Below are positions 6,401 through 11,808 of a DNA stretch of 11,808 nt, in pieces. Made by a program: the position numbers and the translations under genes. Positions within the stretch are counted from its first letter, which is position 1. Every line of letters starts with the position of its first letter. Source of the DNA: Acidobacteria bacterium UBA7540 (GTDB lineage: Bacteria; Acidobacteriota; Terriglobia; UBA7540); the NCBI GenBank assembly GCA_002478145.1, contig DLMI01000248.1, positions 1 through 11,808 on the forward strand, given 5' to 3'. The notes beneath the pieces are model-generated. The model was not told the origin of the DNA. It searched no databases and was given only the letters and a program-made list of their open reading frames with translations.

Positions 6401-8224
6401 GTCCACGGCCACGCCGTTGCCTTGGTCAAGCCCGCTGCCACCCAAATAGGTTGAGAAAAGGAGGGAGGGAGCTCCCACCGCAGTGGTATTAACCTTGGTC
6501 AAGAATGCATCCCCGGCCCCTGCATAGGTGGATTGCAGTGCGCCTCCAGTCACCGGAAAGTCCGAGGAGTACGTCACGCCGGTGACGTAAGCATTGGCGC
6601 TGCCATCCACCGCAATACCATATCCGACGTCTTCGTTGCTGCCTCCGAGGTAGCTCTGAAAGAGGATTTCCGAACCCGAGGCATCAATCTTATCAATGAA
6701 AGCGTCCGTGCCGCTGCCAGTCAGCGTTAACTGGAAACCACAGGTGGCGCAGGGCGTGCTGGGAACAAACGGCGGGGGAGGAGGTTCGGTTGGCGGAAGT
6801 AGGGCCGTAGGCGTCAAGTTCGGGCCAACCTCGCCAGTCACATAGGCGTTCTCAGCGCTGTCCACGGCGATGGCGAGGCACTCCACGTTTTCGTAGTATC
6901 CGAGAAACCCGGAGTAAATCAGTGCGGATCCCGCGACATTGAACTTGGTGACGAAACCGTTGGAGACAGTGTACGCTTGCGTATTCAAAGAGGCGCCGCA
7001 TTTCCCGTCGTAGCCGCACAGGGTATTAAAAGCGTTCGGCGTCACCGGGAAGGTTGGACAGTTCACCGTGCCGGCCACGTAGGCCTCACCTAAGGAATCA
7101 ACGGCAATGCCATAACCTATAACATTGCCGCCAACGGTGCTCGCACCAACGACGCACCCTAAGTACGTCGAGTAAAGCAGCGCAGAACCGTCGGGGCTGA
7201 TCTTCGATACAAACGCAACCTGTGCCTCGGTGGCCGATTTGGGGTAAAGAGCATTAACTGTGGGAAAGTCATTGGAGAAAGTCTCCCCAGTAATAAACGC
7301 TGAGTCGTCCGGCGCCACGGCAATCGCGTTGGCACCGTCAATGTTGCTTCCCCCAAGGTACGTCGAATACGCCAGGACGGGGTCGATGAGCAGCGGCTGG
7401 CGCGTGTCATACCGAGCCAGACGAAACGCGACTTGGTTCTTGCCTTTCAAAACGTAGCGAACCGGAACGGGGCGCTCGACGCCGCCTTTCTTTTGATAGG
7501 CCACCGGCTGGCAAAATCGCAGTTCTCCGCCTACGACCTTCACCAGCAGGTCACCCCGAGAATCAGTACGCACGCCCTGGATGCCCCCGAGTACGAATCG
7601 GATCTTGCGCGGATCGGCATGGGGCGCAACCTCAAAGTCATACTCAAGCTGGCCCTGGTTCCCGTGGTAAACGAGGTCGATGCCGGGATAGACTTCTGCC
7701 GCCATTACCCGACCGTAATTAGGAATGCCGGTGTGCCACTGGGAGGGGTCATTTCCCAGGAAGTAATTGCTCTTACCTGGCAATTCATCGCGTCCCGCCA
7801 GGTGCGGTGCTGGGTTAGCGCCAGAAAGGCGCATCCTGGCCACCACCGGCGCGGCCTTCCCGGCGTCTTTTCCATGGCCGGCGCCTTGCCGCAGCACCAG
7901 AACCGCTTCCGTCGAGGTCAAGAAAAGGGTATAGGCGTTGCCCCGCGACACGAACCTCACTTGGCGGGCATCCGCACCATGAACCTGCCCAACGTTCTCT
8001 TCGAACCTGAGCGGCCAACTGACAGAGGCTGCCGTGACCTGGGCCTGGGCAGATGCACCAGAGCGAGAAATACCCGGACTGGTTGCATCCTTCGCCTGAC
8101 CCGCGGCGCTTCCGGCCATCACCAGAAGGAGAGTAACACCCACAAGAAGCGGAAGAATTCGTGACTTAAACGTCTTTCCAGGCGTGTCCATGCGATCCAC
8201 CGTTGCAGACTTTTTTGTCGGCAT
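3410..8224 (-). CDS. Giant exported SBBP beta-propeller / choice-of-anchor-D repeat protein
   Basis: The protein of about 1604 residues reads, in order: signal or anchor helix (about 23-40, with an Ala/Gly cut region near GSAAGQA); DUF7948-type head (about 70-285, FEENVGQ, VRFVSRGNAYTLFLTSTEAVL); seven SBBP repeats opening with YSTYLGGS-like motifs near residues 286, 350, 436, 522, 590, 666 and 735; six ASPM/SPD-2/Hydin (choice-of-anchor-D) units between about 797 and 1426, each with two cysteines 10-13 residues apart; an Ig-like strand region; two membrane segments (about 1524-1540 and 1547-1563); and a final beta segment ending TLTVQ. Seven SBBP units would make one seven-bladed propeller. 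The role is probably cell-surface adhesion or envelope structure; no enzyme motif is visible. I chose ATG at 8222-8224 because AGGG lies 5 nt upstream; the preceding GTG (8225-8227) is too close to that site. Confidence 0.88.
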   Translation of the reverse strand: MPTKKSATVDRMDTPGKTFKSRILPLLVGVTLLLVMAGSAAGQAKDATSPGISRSGASAQAQVTAASVSWPLRFEENVGQVHGADARQVRFVSRGNAYTLFLTSTEAVLVLRQGAGHGKDAGKAAPVVARMRLSGANPAPHLAGRDELPGKSNYFLGNDPSQWHTGIPNYGRVMAAEVYPGIDLVYHGNQGQLEYDFEVAPHADPRKIRFVLGGIQGVRTDSRGDLLVKVVGGELRFCQPVAYQKKGGVERPVPVRYVLKGKNQVAFRLARYDTRQPLLIDPVLAYSTYLGGSNIDGANAIAVAPDDSAFITGETFSNDFPTVNALYPKSATEAQVAFVSKISPDGSALLYSTYLGCVVGASTVGGNVIGYGIAVDSLGEAYVAGTVNCPTFPVTPNAFNTLCGYDGKCGASLNTQAYTVSNGFVTKFNVAGSALIYSGFLGYYENVECLAIAVDSAENAYVTGEVGPNLTPTALLPPTEPPPPPFVPSTPCATCGFQLTLTGSGTDAFIDKIDASGSEILFQSYLGGSNEDVGYGIAVDGSANAYVTGVTYSSDFPVTGGALQSTYAGAGDAFLTKVNTTAVGAPSLLFSTYLGGSGLDQGNGVAVDASGNAYVAGLTTSTASTLGFTPPSGAYQPNCALDSLGVCEGDAFIAKFALSGAPSLTYFTYLGGSLADSANGIALDSSEDAYVTGSTVSTDFPIFGAVFQTTYGGGNADAFVAELNLSNPPSTALVYSTYLGGSNTDTGNGIAVDTNGGAYVTGQTCSLDFPLSNPLQPTPGGNCDAFVSKIVPSGGVALSPAGLIFPIQSLNSTSPPQTVTLTNGGNTALTIASIALAGDDPADFSQTNTCDGSVAALGQCTITVTFTPKAVGARTAHITITDNSPAPNSTQVVDLTGTGGNLPTVVLSPTSLAFGNQAVNTTSSPLFLTVTNTGTAALNMTSAITSGAFAVQTNGCAVPLQATTPASNCEIGVTFTPTLSGASVDSLTLTDNAPDSPQIILLTGTGVLPPIASLSPSSVTFATPQAVGTTSAPQTVTLTNPGSATLFIVGITASANFGETNTCGASIPAGGNCSIYVTFTPTAVGNLYGTLTVTDNNNAAPASTQVIPLAGTGLGVPAVSLSASTLSFGSQIVSSTSAAQTVTVTNSGTATLTLGSITATAPFAQTNTCGSPVAAGGICTISVTFTPTTAGSAVGSVSLVDNAANSPQTISLTGMGVTAPIANLSPASVTFATPQAVGTTSAPQTVTLTNTGSATLLIVGITASANFGATNNCGASIPVGGNCSISVTFTPTAVGDLYGTLTVTDNNNGAPASTQTVPLAGTGLAAPAVTLSASSLTFGAQAAGTTSAAQTLTLTSSGTAALTITSIVITGDFSQTNTCPHSLAAGAACTISVSFAPTVAGTRTGTLTITDNGPTSPQVVSLGGSGSDFGLAVAPLTATVVAGNSANLTVTVNPLFGYNAQVTLSCSGLPTAAACTASPSTLTPNGVSSLTSTLTISTTRRTSVPPGGQPRPRGPGLPLRPEVWLMSALALFGLWSLVARKNRLRWATVALALTMLLLMGLAACGGGGTGYVDPTGTPVGTYRVTVNGSSGAVTHSATVTLTVQ
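4291..4569 (-). repeat. Internal direct repeat, copy 1 (anchor-D unit 5)
   Basis: This 279-bp block aligns without gaps to 4921-5199 at a constant 630-bp offset. By my count there are 17 mismatches, about 94% identity, against much weaker similarity on either side. It encodes most of anchor-D unit 5 of the giant surface protein. Confidence 0.9.
4921..5199 (-). repeat. Internal direct repeat, copy 2 (anchor-D unit 3)
   Basis: This is the partner of 4291-4569. It encodes anchor-D unit 3, so the near-identical copies are alternate units with a more divergent unit between them. A two-unit block duplication, or later gene conversion between units 3 and 5, would explain it. Confidence 0.9.
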
Positions 8225-8523
8225 CACATCCCTGCCGTTTTTGCCCGACGCCGTGCTTGAACGTAGGCCAGAATCGAGAACCTATCCGAACCGTTATCTA
8301 GGCTTTGCAAACCTGCCATTACCCAAATCGAGTACTCAGGGATAACGACAACTGGGGAATATAGCGCACTCATCCTCAGAGTTTGTCAGCACACAGGATG
8401 CCAAATCGAACTCGCCACCCGACGGGAAGCGGTCCGACAGGCCATCTGGCTCGGAGAAATGCAAAATGCTGTACCTAAAAGGCTTCCGGAAGTAACTCGG
8501 GTCCCGGGGATACCTCAAAACCC

Positions 8524-8562
8524 GCAGTGTCTGCCAGATTTGTCCCATTTCGGCTACACTGC
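8524..8562. repeat. Inverted repeat in the predicted leader of the giant gene
   Basis: GCAGTGT (8524-8530) and ACACTGC (8556-8562) are perfect 7-bp arms around a 25-nt spacer. On the minus strand this lies about 45-80 nt after the predicted transcription start of the giant gene, so it could form a leader hairpin. Its function is unknown. Confidence 0.45.
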
Positions 8563-8611
8563 CTAAACTCGATGTGTATACCGGAATTTCCATTATCGAC
8601 CTCCGGCCCGA

Positions 8612-8643
8612 CCGATAAGATAGACATGACCGCCGCTGAACGC
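8612..8643 (-). promoter_or_regulatory. Conserved 32-bp promoter-like element, copy B (giant surface gene)
   Basis: This segment matches 10269-10300 at 26 of 32 positions without gaps, including 14 identical bases in a row (TGACCGCCGCTGAA, 8627-8640). On the minus strand it contains a -10-like TATCTT (8617-8622) and, 17 bp away, a weak -35-like CTGCGT (8640-8645). An inverted repeat, TTATCG (8593-8598) with CGATAA (8613-8618), abuts the -10 box. It points toward the giant SBBP gene, with a leader of about 380 nt. Confidence 0.5.
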
Positions 8644-8660
8644 AGTTTTCAGTCGAGTTT

Positions 8661-8694
8661 ACTTGGCCCACAGTTTCTTCCGAGTTGGCCAAGT
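8661..8694. repeat. Perfect 8-bp inverted repeat upstream of element B
   Basis: ACTTGGCC (8661-8668) and GGCCAAGT (8687-8694) are perfect arms with an 18-nt spacer. The repeat lies just upstream, on the minus strand, of the -35 side of the promoter-like element. A regulator-binding site or a hairpin are both possible; no U-tract supports a terminator. Confidence 0.5.
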
Positions 8695-8851
8695 GGGATA
8701 TCCGGTTGACTCAGGTAACCATGGTAGGTTGTGGCAGACATCATGTCCATTCAGCTATTCGATGGGAAAAGGCTTGTAGTCTGTTACCATGGGTGGGCGC
8801 GGCGAACCGGCAAAGGAAACGCCACGCCGAAAACCTTGATGGAGGTCTCTC

Positions 8852-9037
8852 ATGGTAAACGCGATCCAACAAGCTCAAATCAATGCGGACAAACAGATGG
8901 CTAAAGAGATCGTAATCGCGTATATCTCACATGCCAACCTGGAGCATCTTTTTGAAGTGAGCATGACCGAGAAGGGCGGACCAGTGTTTGAGACGCTCTG
9001 GAGGCGCGTTTTCAAAATGGTTTCAGCGAATAACTAG
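8852..9037 (+). CDS. Small orphan protein of 61 residues
   Basis: I do not recognise this protein. It is a 61-residue soluble, probably helical protein with a polar N-terminal stretch (MVNAIQQAQINADKQMAKEI) and a mixed C-terminal half (YISHANLEHLFEVS, GGPVFETLWRRVFKMVSANN). It has no signal peptide, membrane segment or cysteine. The case for a real gene is its ribosome-binding site, GGAGG (8841-8845) exactly 6 nt before ATG, and a normal-looking composition. It stands alone, with a long regulatory-looking stretch upstream and no gene close downstream. It could be a small regulator or a partner of a larger protein; nothing in the sequence decides this. Confidence 0.65.
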   Translation: MVNAIQQAQINADKQMAKEIVIAYISHANLEHLFEVSMTEKGGPVFETLWRRVFKMVSANN

Positions 9038-9160
9038 GACTTTCGCGCTGTATTAAAGCGATATTTAGCGACAGGCAAGCCCGAAGAATGCAATCGCGTT
9101 CAAACGGGTTTACGTCTGTGAGCGGAGCCATAATTTTCGTCACGCACTGGGCATGTCGTC

Positions 9161-9397
9161 GTGTTTCCCCTGGATGAGCCTGCAATTGAAGAGAAGGAAA
9201 AAGTCTGGGTTCCTGAGACCTTCCAGGTGTCACCCCACCAGATCGCCGCGGTGGAGTGCGAGCAAATGATCGTTCGCGATGATTCCATCGCGTTCATGGC
9301 CATCCTGAAACATGCCAGGTTTCACGTCCAGACGGTAGAGATATCACTCACCATGCTCGAAGCAGCAGCTACCAGCGCTTCGACCACCCCCGTCTGA
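9161..9397 (+). CDS. Doubtful small ORF, hypothetical
   Basis: This 78-codon frame from GTG encodes a plausible-looking soluble sequence (IEEKEKVWVPETFQVSPHQI, then VECEQMIVRDDSIAFMAILK). I see no ribosome-binding site before the GTG, and the frame is closed by TAA at 9131-9133 with no ATG in between. It could be a remnant of an older gene or a chance frame. Apart from this, 9038-9498 shows only an inverted repeat, GAACTGC (9443-9449) with GCAGTTC (9480-9486), just past the 3' end of the gene at 9499. Confidence 0.25.
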   Translation: MFPLDEPAIEEKEKVWVPETFQVSPHQIAAVECEQMIVRDDSIAFMAILKHARFHVQTVEISLTMLEAAATSASTTPV

Positions 9398-9442
9398 CCC
9401 ACTAAAAATCACCCGTCTGTTGTTACCGCACCGAGCCCGCAA

Positions 9443-9486
9443 GAACTGCCTTTAAGGGTTCAGAAACGAAGGCGTCCTCGCAGTTC
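9443..9486 (-). terminator. Possible transcript-end hairpin of the Gln/His-rich gene
   Basis: GAACTGC (9443-9449) and GCAGTTC (9480-9486) are perfect 7-bp arms around 30 nt, starting 13 bases past the stop of the minus-strand gene. The long loop and the missing U-tract make termination uncertain. Confidence 0.3.
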
Positions 9487-9498
9487 CTTTCCATCTTG

Positions 9499-10167
9499 CT
9501 AAAACGAGATAGTGACTGCGATCCCGATGCCCGGATAGTTGCGGTCGTATATGTAATACCCATCGCCAGTGTAATCAAGATATACGTCGTCGGTTTCGTA
9601 CCAGTTCGGAGGCCACGTTTCCGGCCACGGATCAACGAACGTAACCCAATAGCCGTCGTACTGGAAGCGCGGATATCCGCCTACGAAGAGCATCGGAAGG
9701 GCGTTGATGCGGAAAAAGTGCCCACTCCCGAAGTAGAGCCTGAAGCGGTCTTCGGGAACTCGGTAGCCGTTGTAGCCGCCGCGTTGCTGCCAGGTGCGGT
9801 GTTCGTTATTCCACGAACTGGCGCGAGACTGGACGAAACCGCTGCGCACCTGCCCTTGGTGTTGTGGAACGCCGCTATGGTGAACGCCGCCATAGGTGGC
9901 GCCCGTGGGCTGGACGCCGCCATGATAGGCGCCGCCGGAGCTTTGTTGCGGTCGTTGCGCAGGTCTATTAGCCGGCTGCTGATGCTGTTGCTGTGCGGGT
10001 TTCGCCTGCTGATGCTGTTGCTGTGCGGGTTGCTTCTGCTGATGTTGCTGCCCCTGTTGCGGTTTGGCGCGCTCCTCTTCCTGTTGCTCATGCTGTGCGT
10101 AGGCAGGAGCAATGGTTCCGAGAAGAAGGAGCAGAACTCCCGTGTTGATAAGACCAACTGGTTTCAT
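9499..10167 (-). CDS. Secreted Gln/His-rich protein with a conserved Trp/Tyr-rich C-terminal domain
   Basis: The 222-residue protein has a signal peptide (MKPVGLINTGVLLLLLGTIAPAYA, predicted cut at about residue 24). A low-complexity Gln/His/Pro region follows (about 25-75) with tandem PAQQQHQQ repeats, then a Gly/His/Ser linker (about 76-130). The folded-looking end (about 137-222) reads RFRLYFGSGHFFRI, PRFQYDGYWVTFVDPWPETW, WYETDDVYLDYTGDGYYIYD. I recall similar Trp/Tyr-rich tails in exported acidobacterial proteins of unknown function. It probably acts in the periplasm or at the surface. The open frame extends upstream to 10509, but that part crosses the tRNA gene. ATG at 10165-10167 is chosen because GGAGG lies 8 nt before it and a signal peptide follows at once. 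Promoter element A lies about 100 nt upstream. Confidence 0.8.
   Translation of the reverse strand: MKPVGLINTGVLLLLLGTIAPAYAQHEQQEEERAKPQQGQQHQQKQPAQQQHQQAKPAQQQHQQPANRPAQRPQQSSGGAYHGGVQPTGATYGGVHHSGVPQHQGQVRSGFVQSRASSWNNEHRTWQQRGGYNGYRVPEDRFRLYFGSGHFFRINALPMLFVGGYPRFQYDGYWVTFVDPWPETWPPNWYETDDVYLDYTGDGYYIYDRNYPGIGIAVTISF
9976..10031 (-). repeat. 30-bp tandem repeat coding for PAQQQHQQ units
   Basis: A 26-nt stretch (9976-10001) recurs at 10006-10031 with a 30-bp period, and a degenerate third unit begins near 10036. It lies in the Gln/His-rich part of the secreted protein and keeps frame, so unit number could vary between strains by slippage. Confidence 0.8.
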
Positions 10168-10268
10168 GAGTGTTGCCTCCATTACGGTGATTTCATGCGC
10201 CCCTCGCTCGTCACGCGGGGCCGCGGTTGTTGTTTCCGGTGGTTGTCTCCGGTAGACCGACACACGAA
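10168..10268 (-). other. Leader region of the secreted Gln/His-rich gene
   Basis: These bases hold the GGAGG site near the start codon, a 13-bp imperfect tandem repeat (GTTGTTTCCGGTG at 10229-10241, then GTTGTCTCCGGTA at 10242-10254, plus-strand reading) and the proximal arm ACCGA (10256-10260) of an inverted repeat whose other arm TCGGT (10269-10273) abuts the -10 box of element A. No coding feature is visible. Confidence 0.5.
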
Positions 10269-10302
10269 TCGGTAACATACACCTGACCGCCGCTGAATGC
10301 AA
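10269..10302 (-). promoter_or_regulatory. Conserved promoter-like element, copy A (secreted Gln/His-rich gene)
   Basis: On the minus strand TTGCAT (10297-10302), a 17-bp spacer and TATGTT (10274-10279) form a reasonable sigma70 promoter with a start near 10267. The region 10269-10300 matches 8612-8643 at 26 of 32 positions. The GC-rich spacer, which would normally be free to vary, is the best-conserved part. Confidence 0.55.
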
Positions 10303-10387
10303 TTGATGAATGCGACAATCCGAGGTCAGCATCAGACGCTGTGGGGCAGCGGTTGCAGGCGGCATAGCAGGAACTGGAGAGGCAGAA

Positions 10388-10408
10388 GGCGGGGCCTCAG
10401 ACCCCGCC
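10388..10408 (-). terminator. Hairpin downstream of tRNA-Arg, probable terminator
   Basis: GGCGGGG (10388-10394) and CCCCGCC (10402-10408) form a perfect 7-bp GC stem with a 7-nt loop, 66 nt past the tRNA 3' end on the minus strand. It is followed there by TTCTGCCTCT, pyrimidine-rich but without a long U-run. Between it and the tRNA lies a 9-bp direct repeat, CTGTGACGC at 10420-10428 and 10432-10440. Confidence 0.6.
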
Positions 10409-10474
10409 CTCTCGCTTAACTGTGACGCTATCTGTGACGCCGAATCAAGGACTGCATGTAAGTTATTGAAAGAA

Positions 10475-10551
<77 letters not shown>

Positions 10552-10572
10552 ATCGAGGAATTACCCATTTAT

Positions 10573-10613
10573 GGTTGCACACTGGTTGCATATTCGCAAC
10601 CGAGAATCGGTTG
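10573..10613. promoter_or_regulatory. Cluster of four GGTTG(C) boxes upstream of pirin, candidate operator
   Basis: GGTTGC occurs at 10573-10578 and 10584-10589 (inside two TGGTTGCA copies exactly 11 bp apart), its inverse GCAACC at 10596-10601, and CGGTTG at 10608-10613. Spacing between neighbours is 11, 12 and about 12-13 bp, close to one helical turn. CAACCG/CGGTTG (10597-10602 and 10608-10613) also makes a 6-bp inverted repeat. It lies in the 116-bp gap between the tRNA and the pirin gene, as expected of a regulator site. Confidence 0.4.
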
Positions 10614-10667
10614 GAGCACTTGCAGCCCAGCGTTCAACGGTGTAGTCTCTTGATACTGGAGGATAAT

Positions 10668-11582
10668 ATGTCCCTTCGACCTATTAAGCGGCTCATCAGG
10701 GCGAAGCCGACCCTGGAAGGTGCGGGCGTTCACCTGCGCCGCGCGTTCGGCTTCGGCAACACGTCCGAGTTCGACCCGTTTCTCCTCCTCGACGACTTCC
10801 GGAACGACCGTCCGGAGGATTACCTGGCTGGCTTCCCATGGCATCCCCACCGCGGGATCGAGACCATCACGTACGTCCTCGCGGGAACCGTCGAGCACGG
10901 CGACAGCCTTGGGCACAGCGGTGCCATCGCCGCCGGCGATGTTCAGTGGATGACGGCGGGGAGCGGCATCATCCACCAGGAGATGCCGAAGGGTGATCAA
11001 GACGGCCGAATGCATGGTTTCCAGTTGTGGGCCAACCTTCCGGCGTCTCTCAAGATGACGGCGCCGCGTTACCAGGAGGTGAAGGCGGTCGACATCCCCC
11101 TAATCGCGGATGACGACGGCACCCAGGTTCGCGTCGTCTGCGGGAGCTTTTGGGGGAAGACTGGCCCCGTGGACGGGATCGCCGCCGACCCGATCTACCT
11201 CGATGTGTCGGTTCAGCCGGGCAAGAGGAAGACCTTGCCGGTCGAGACGACTCGCCATGCCTTCGCGTACGTTTTCGCCGGAGCGGGAAAGTTCTGCAAC
11301 GCGTCGGGTCCCCTGGCGGTGCCCACGGAACCGGCCGGATGGGCGGACACGTCGCCTCCCACGGAGGCGGACAACCGCTCGCTCGTGCTCTTCGATCGCG
11401 GCGACGAACTCTCGGTTCAGGCCGGGGACGACGGAATCCGGTTCCTGCTGGTCTCGGGAAAGCCGCTTGAGGAGCCCGTGGCGTGGTACGGCCCGATTGT
11501 GATGAACACGCAAGAACAGCTTCGGCAAGCATTCAAGGAACTTGAGCAGGGGACGTTCCTGAAGCATCAGATGCCGAGGTAG
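10668..11582 (+). CDS. Pirin family protein
   Basis: The 304-residue protein is a full-length bicupin pirin. The N-terminal cupin holds FDPFLLLDDF and the metal-site motifs HPHRGIETITYVLAGTVEH and GSGIIHQEMP, giving the four ligands seen in characterised pirins: H59, H61, H103 and E105. The C-terminal pirin domain (about 175-285) includes YLDVSVQPGKRKTLPV and HAFAYVFAGAGKF. Pirins are cytosolic iron-binding cupins; some bacterial and human members cleave quercetin, others act as redox-sensing co-regulators, so the physiological role here is open. ATG at 10668 is chosen because GGAGG (10658-10662) lies 5 nt upstream and family similarity starts at SLRPIKRLI. The frame is open further upstream to 10524, but that part overlaps the tRNA. 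It seems to be a single-gene unit. Confidence 0.93.
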   Translation: MSLRPIKRLIRAKPTLEGAGVHLRRAFGFGNTSEFDPFLLLDDFRNDRPEDYLAGFPWHPHRGIETITYVLAGTVEHGDSLGHSGAIAAGDVQWMTAGSGIIHQEMPKGDQDGRMHGFQLWANLPASLKMTAPRYQEVKAVDIPLIADDDGTQVRVVCGSFWGKTGPVDGIAADPIYLDVSVQPGKRKTLPVETTRHAFAYVFAGAGKFCNASGPLAVPTEPAGWADTSPPTEADNRSLVLFDRGDELSVQAGDDGIRFLLVSGKPLEEPVAWYGPIVMNTQEQLRQAFKELEQGTFLKHQMPR

Positions 11583-11808
11583 GAGGTCCGCTCGTCGCGG
11601 CAGCGCGATCTACGGAGCGATCACGTCTAGCATGGCTCCCCTCAACCACCAACCATCTATGATAAAGGCTAAGGCGTAGAGCGAGGTCTTCAACTGTTGG
11701 ACGCCGCGCACGCTTCCTGTCCCTTATTCTGGCAGAGTGCGCCGTTATCCGAGAGGAACCACTAGGCGAACGTGGGCACCACATCTACGGTTTGCCGACA
11801 TAACCGGC
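11583..11808. other. Sequence after pirin without a supportable gene
   Basis: I see no gene, RNA or clear terminator in these 226 bases. A minus-strand open frame covers part of it (11533-11784) but is Arg/Ser-rich, lacks a ribosome-binding site and enters the end of the pirin gene, so it is treated as chance. Confidence 0.4.

Larger units (their letters stand above)
8228..8851. other. Gene-poor regulatory stretch upstream of the giant gene and the 61-residue gene
   Basis: I see no convincing gene in these 624 bases. Open frames exist, the longest on the minus strand at 8336-8692 from a TTG, but they lack a ribosome-binding site and recognisable sequence. The stretch holds the 32-bp promoter-like element (8612-8643), two long-armed inverted repeats (8524-8562 and 8661-8694), a short palindrome GACATCATGTC (8737-8747) and two near-identical 10-mers, GTAACCATGG (8715-8724) and GTTACCATGG (8783-8792). 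The minus-strand leader of the giant gene (about 380 nt if started at the element) lies in the left part. The promoter of the 8852 gene must lie in the right part but is not obvious. Confidence 0.6.

Noticed and set aside
3519..8164. Many long open frames antisense to or out of frame with the giant surface gene (for example 7433-8164, 3519-4178, 4350-4835)
   Set aside because: They mirror the repetitive coding sequence, carry no recognisable domains or ribosome-binding sites, and are explained by codon composition of the real gene.
8524..8545. Possible sigma54 promoter (CTGGCAGACACTGC on the minus strand)
   Set aside because: The GG and GC elements are 2 bp closer than the strict sigma54 spacing allows.
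8336..8692. Minus-strand ORF of 118 codons upstream of the giant gene
   Set aside because: It starts at TTG without a ribosome-binding site, shows no recognisable domain, and contains the promoter-like element and an inverted repeat.
8795..8840. Possible riboswitch (c-di-GMP-like GGCGAACC and CACGCCGAAAACC) ahead of the 61-residue gene
   Set aside because: The order and spacing of the boxes do not fit the GEMM consensus, and no closing outer stem is evident.

Overview
The window looks like chromosomal DNA of a soil-type Acidobacteriota (Koribacter/Sulfotelmatobacter-like). The main pointer is the very large exported protein built from a DUF7948-type head, seven SBBP repeats and six choice-of-anchor-D repeats, an architecture I associate with that phylum. 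Supporting pointers are the small secreted proteins and isolated signalling domains around it. This assignment is inference from protein style, not from a marker gene.

Layout. Positions 50-1036 (minus) encode a two-pass membrane CHASE3-like/PAS sensor with no output domain. A divergent promoter region follows, then a truncated NucS/DUF91-like nuclease remnant (1181-1516, plus), a single-domain STAS anti-sigma-factor antagonist (1468-1815, plus) and a PilZ protein with an unusual C-terminal domain (2000-2530, plus). Two minus-strand envelope genes come next: a small outer-membrane beta-barrel (2684-3232) and the roughly 1600-residue SBBP/anchor-D protein (3410-8224). A gene-poor stretch (8228-8851) rich in inverted repeats leads to a 61-residue orphan protein (8852-9037, plus). 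After a doubtful ORF come a secreted Gln/His-rich protein (9499-10167, minus), tRNA-Arg(CCU) (10475-10551, minus) and a complete pirin (10668-11582, plus). The last 226 bases hold no gene I can support.

How the parts relate. The left third is a loose group of signal-transduction parts (membrane sensor, phospho-switch STAS, c-di-GMP-binding PilZ) whose partners lie elsewhere. The middle and right contain cell-surface proteins. Two of these minus-strand surface genes have upstream copies of the same 32-bp element (26/32 identical), each containing a -35/17/-10 arrangement and a short inverted repeat at the same place. This is the most interesting non-coding signal in the window. I see no defence system, CRISPR array, transposase, integrase or rRNA, and nothing here amounts to a clearly new multi-gene system.
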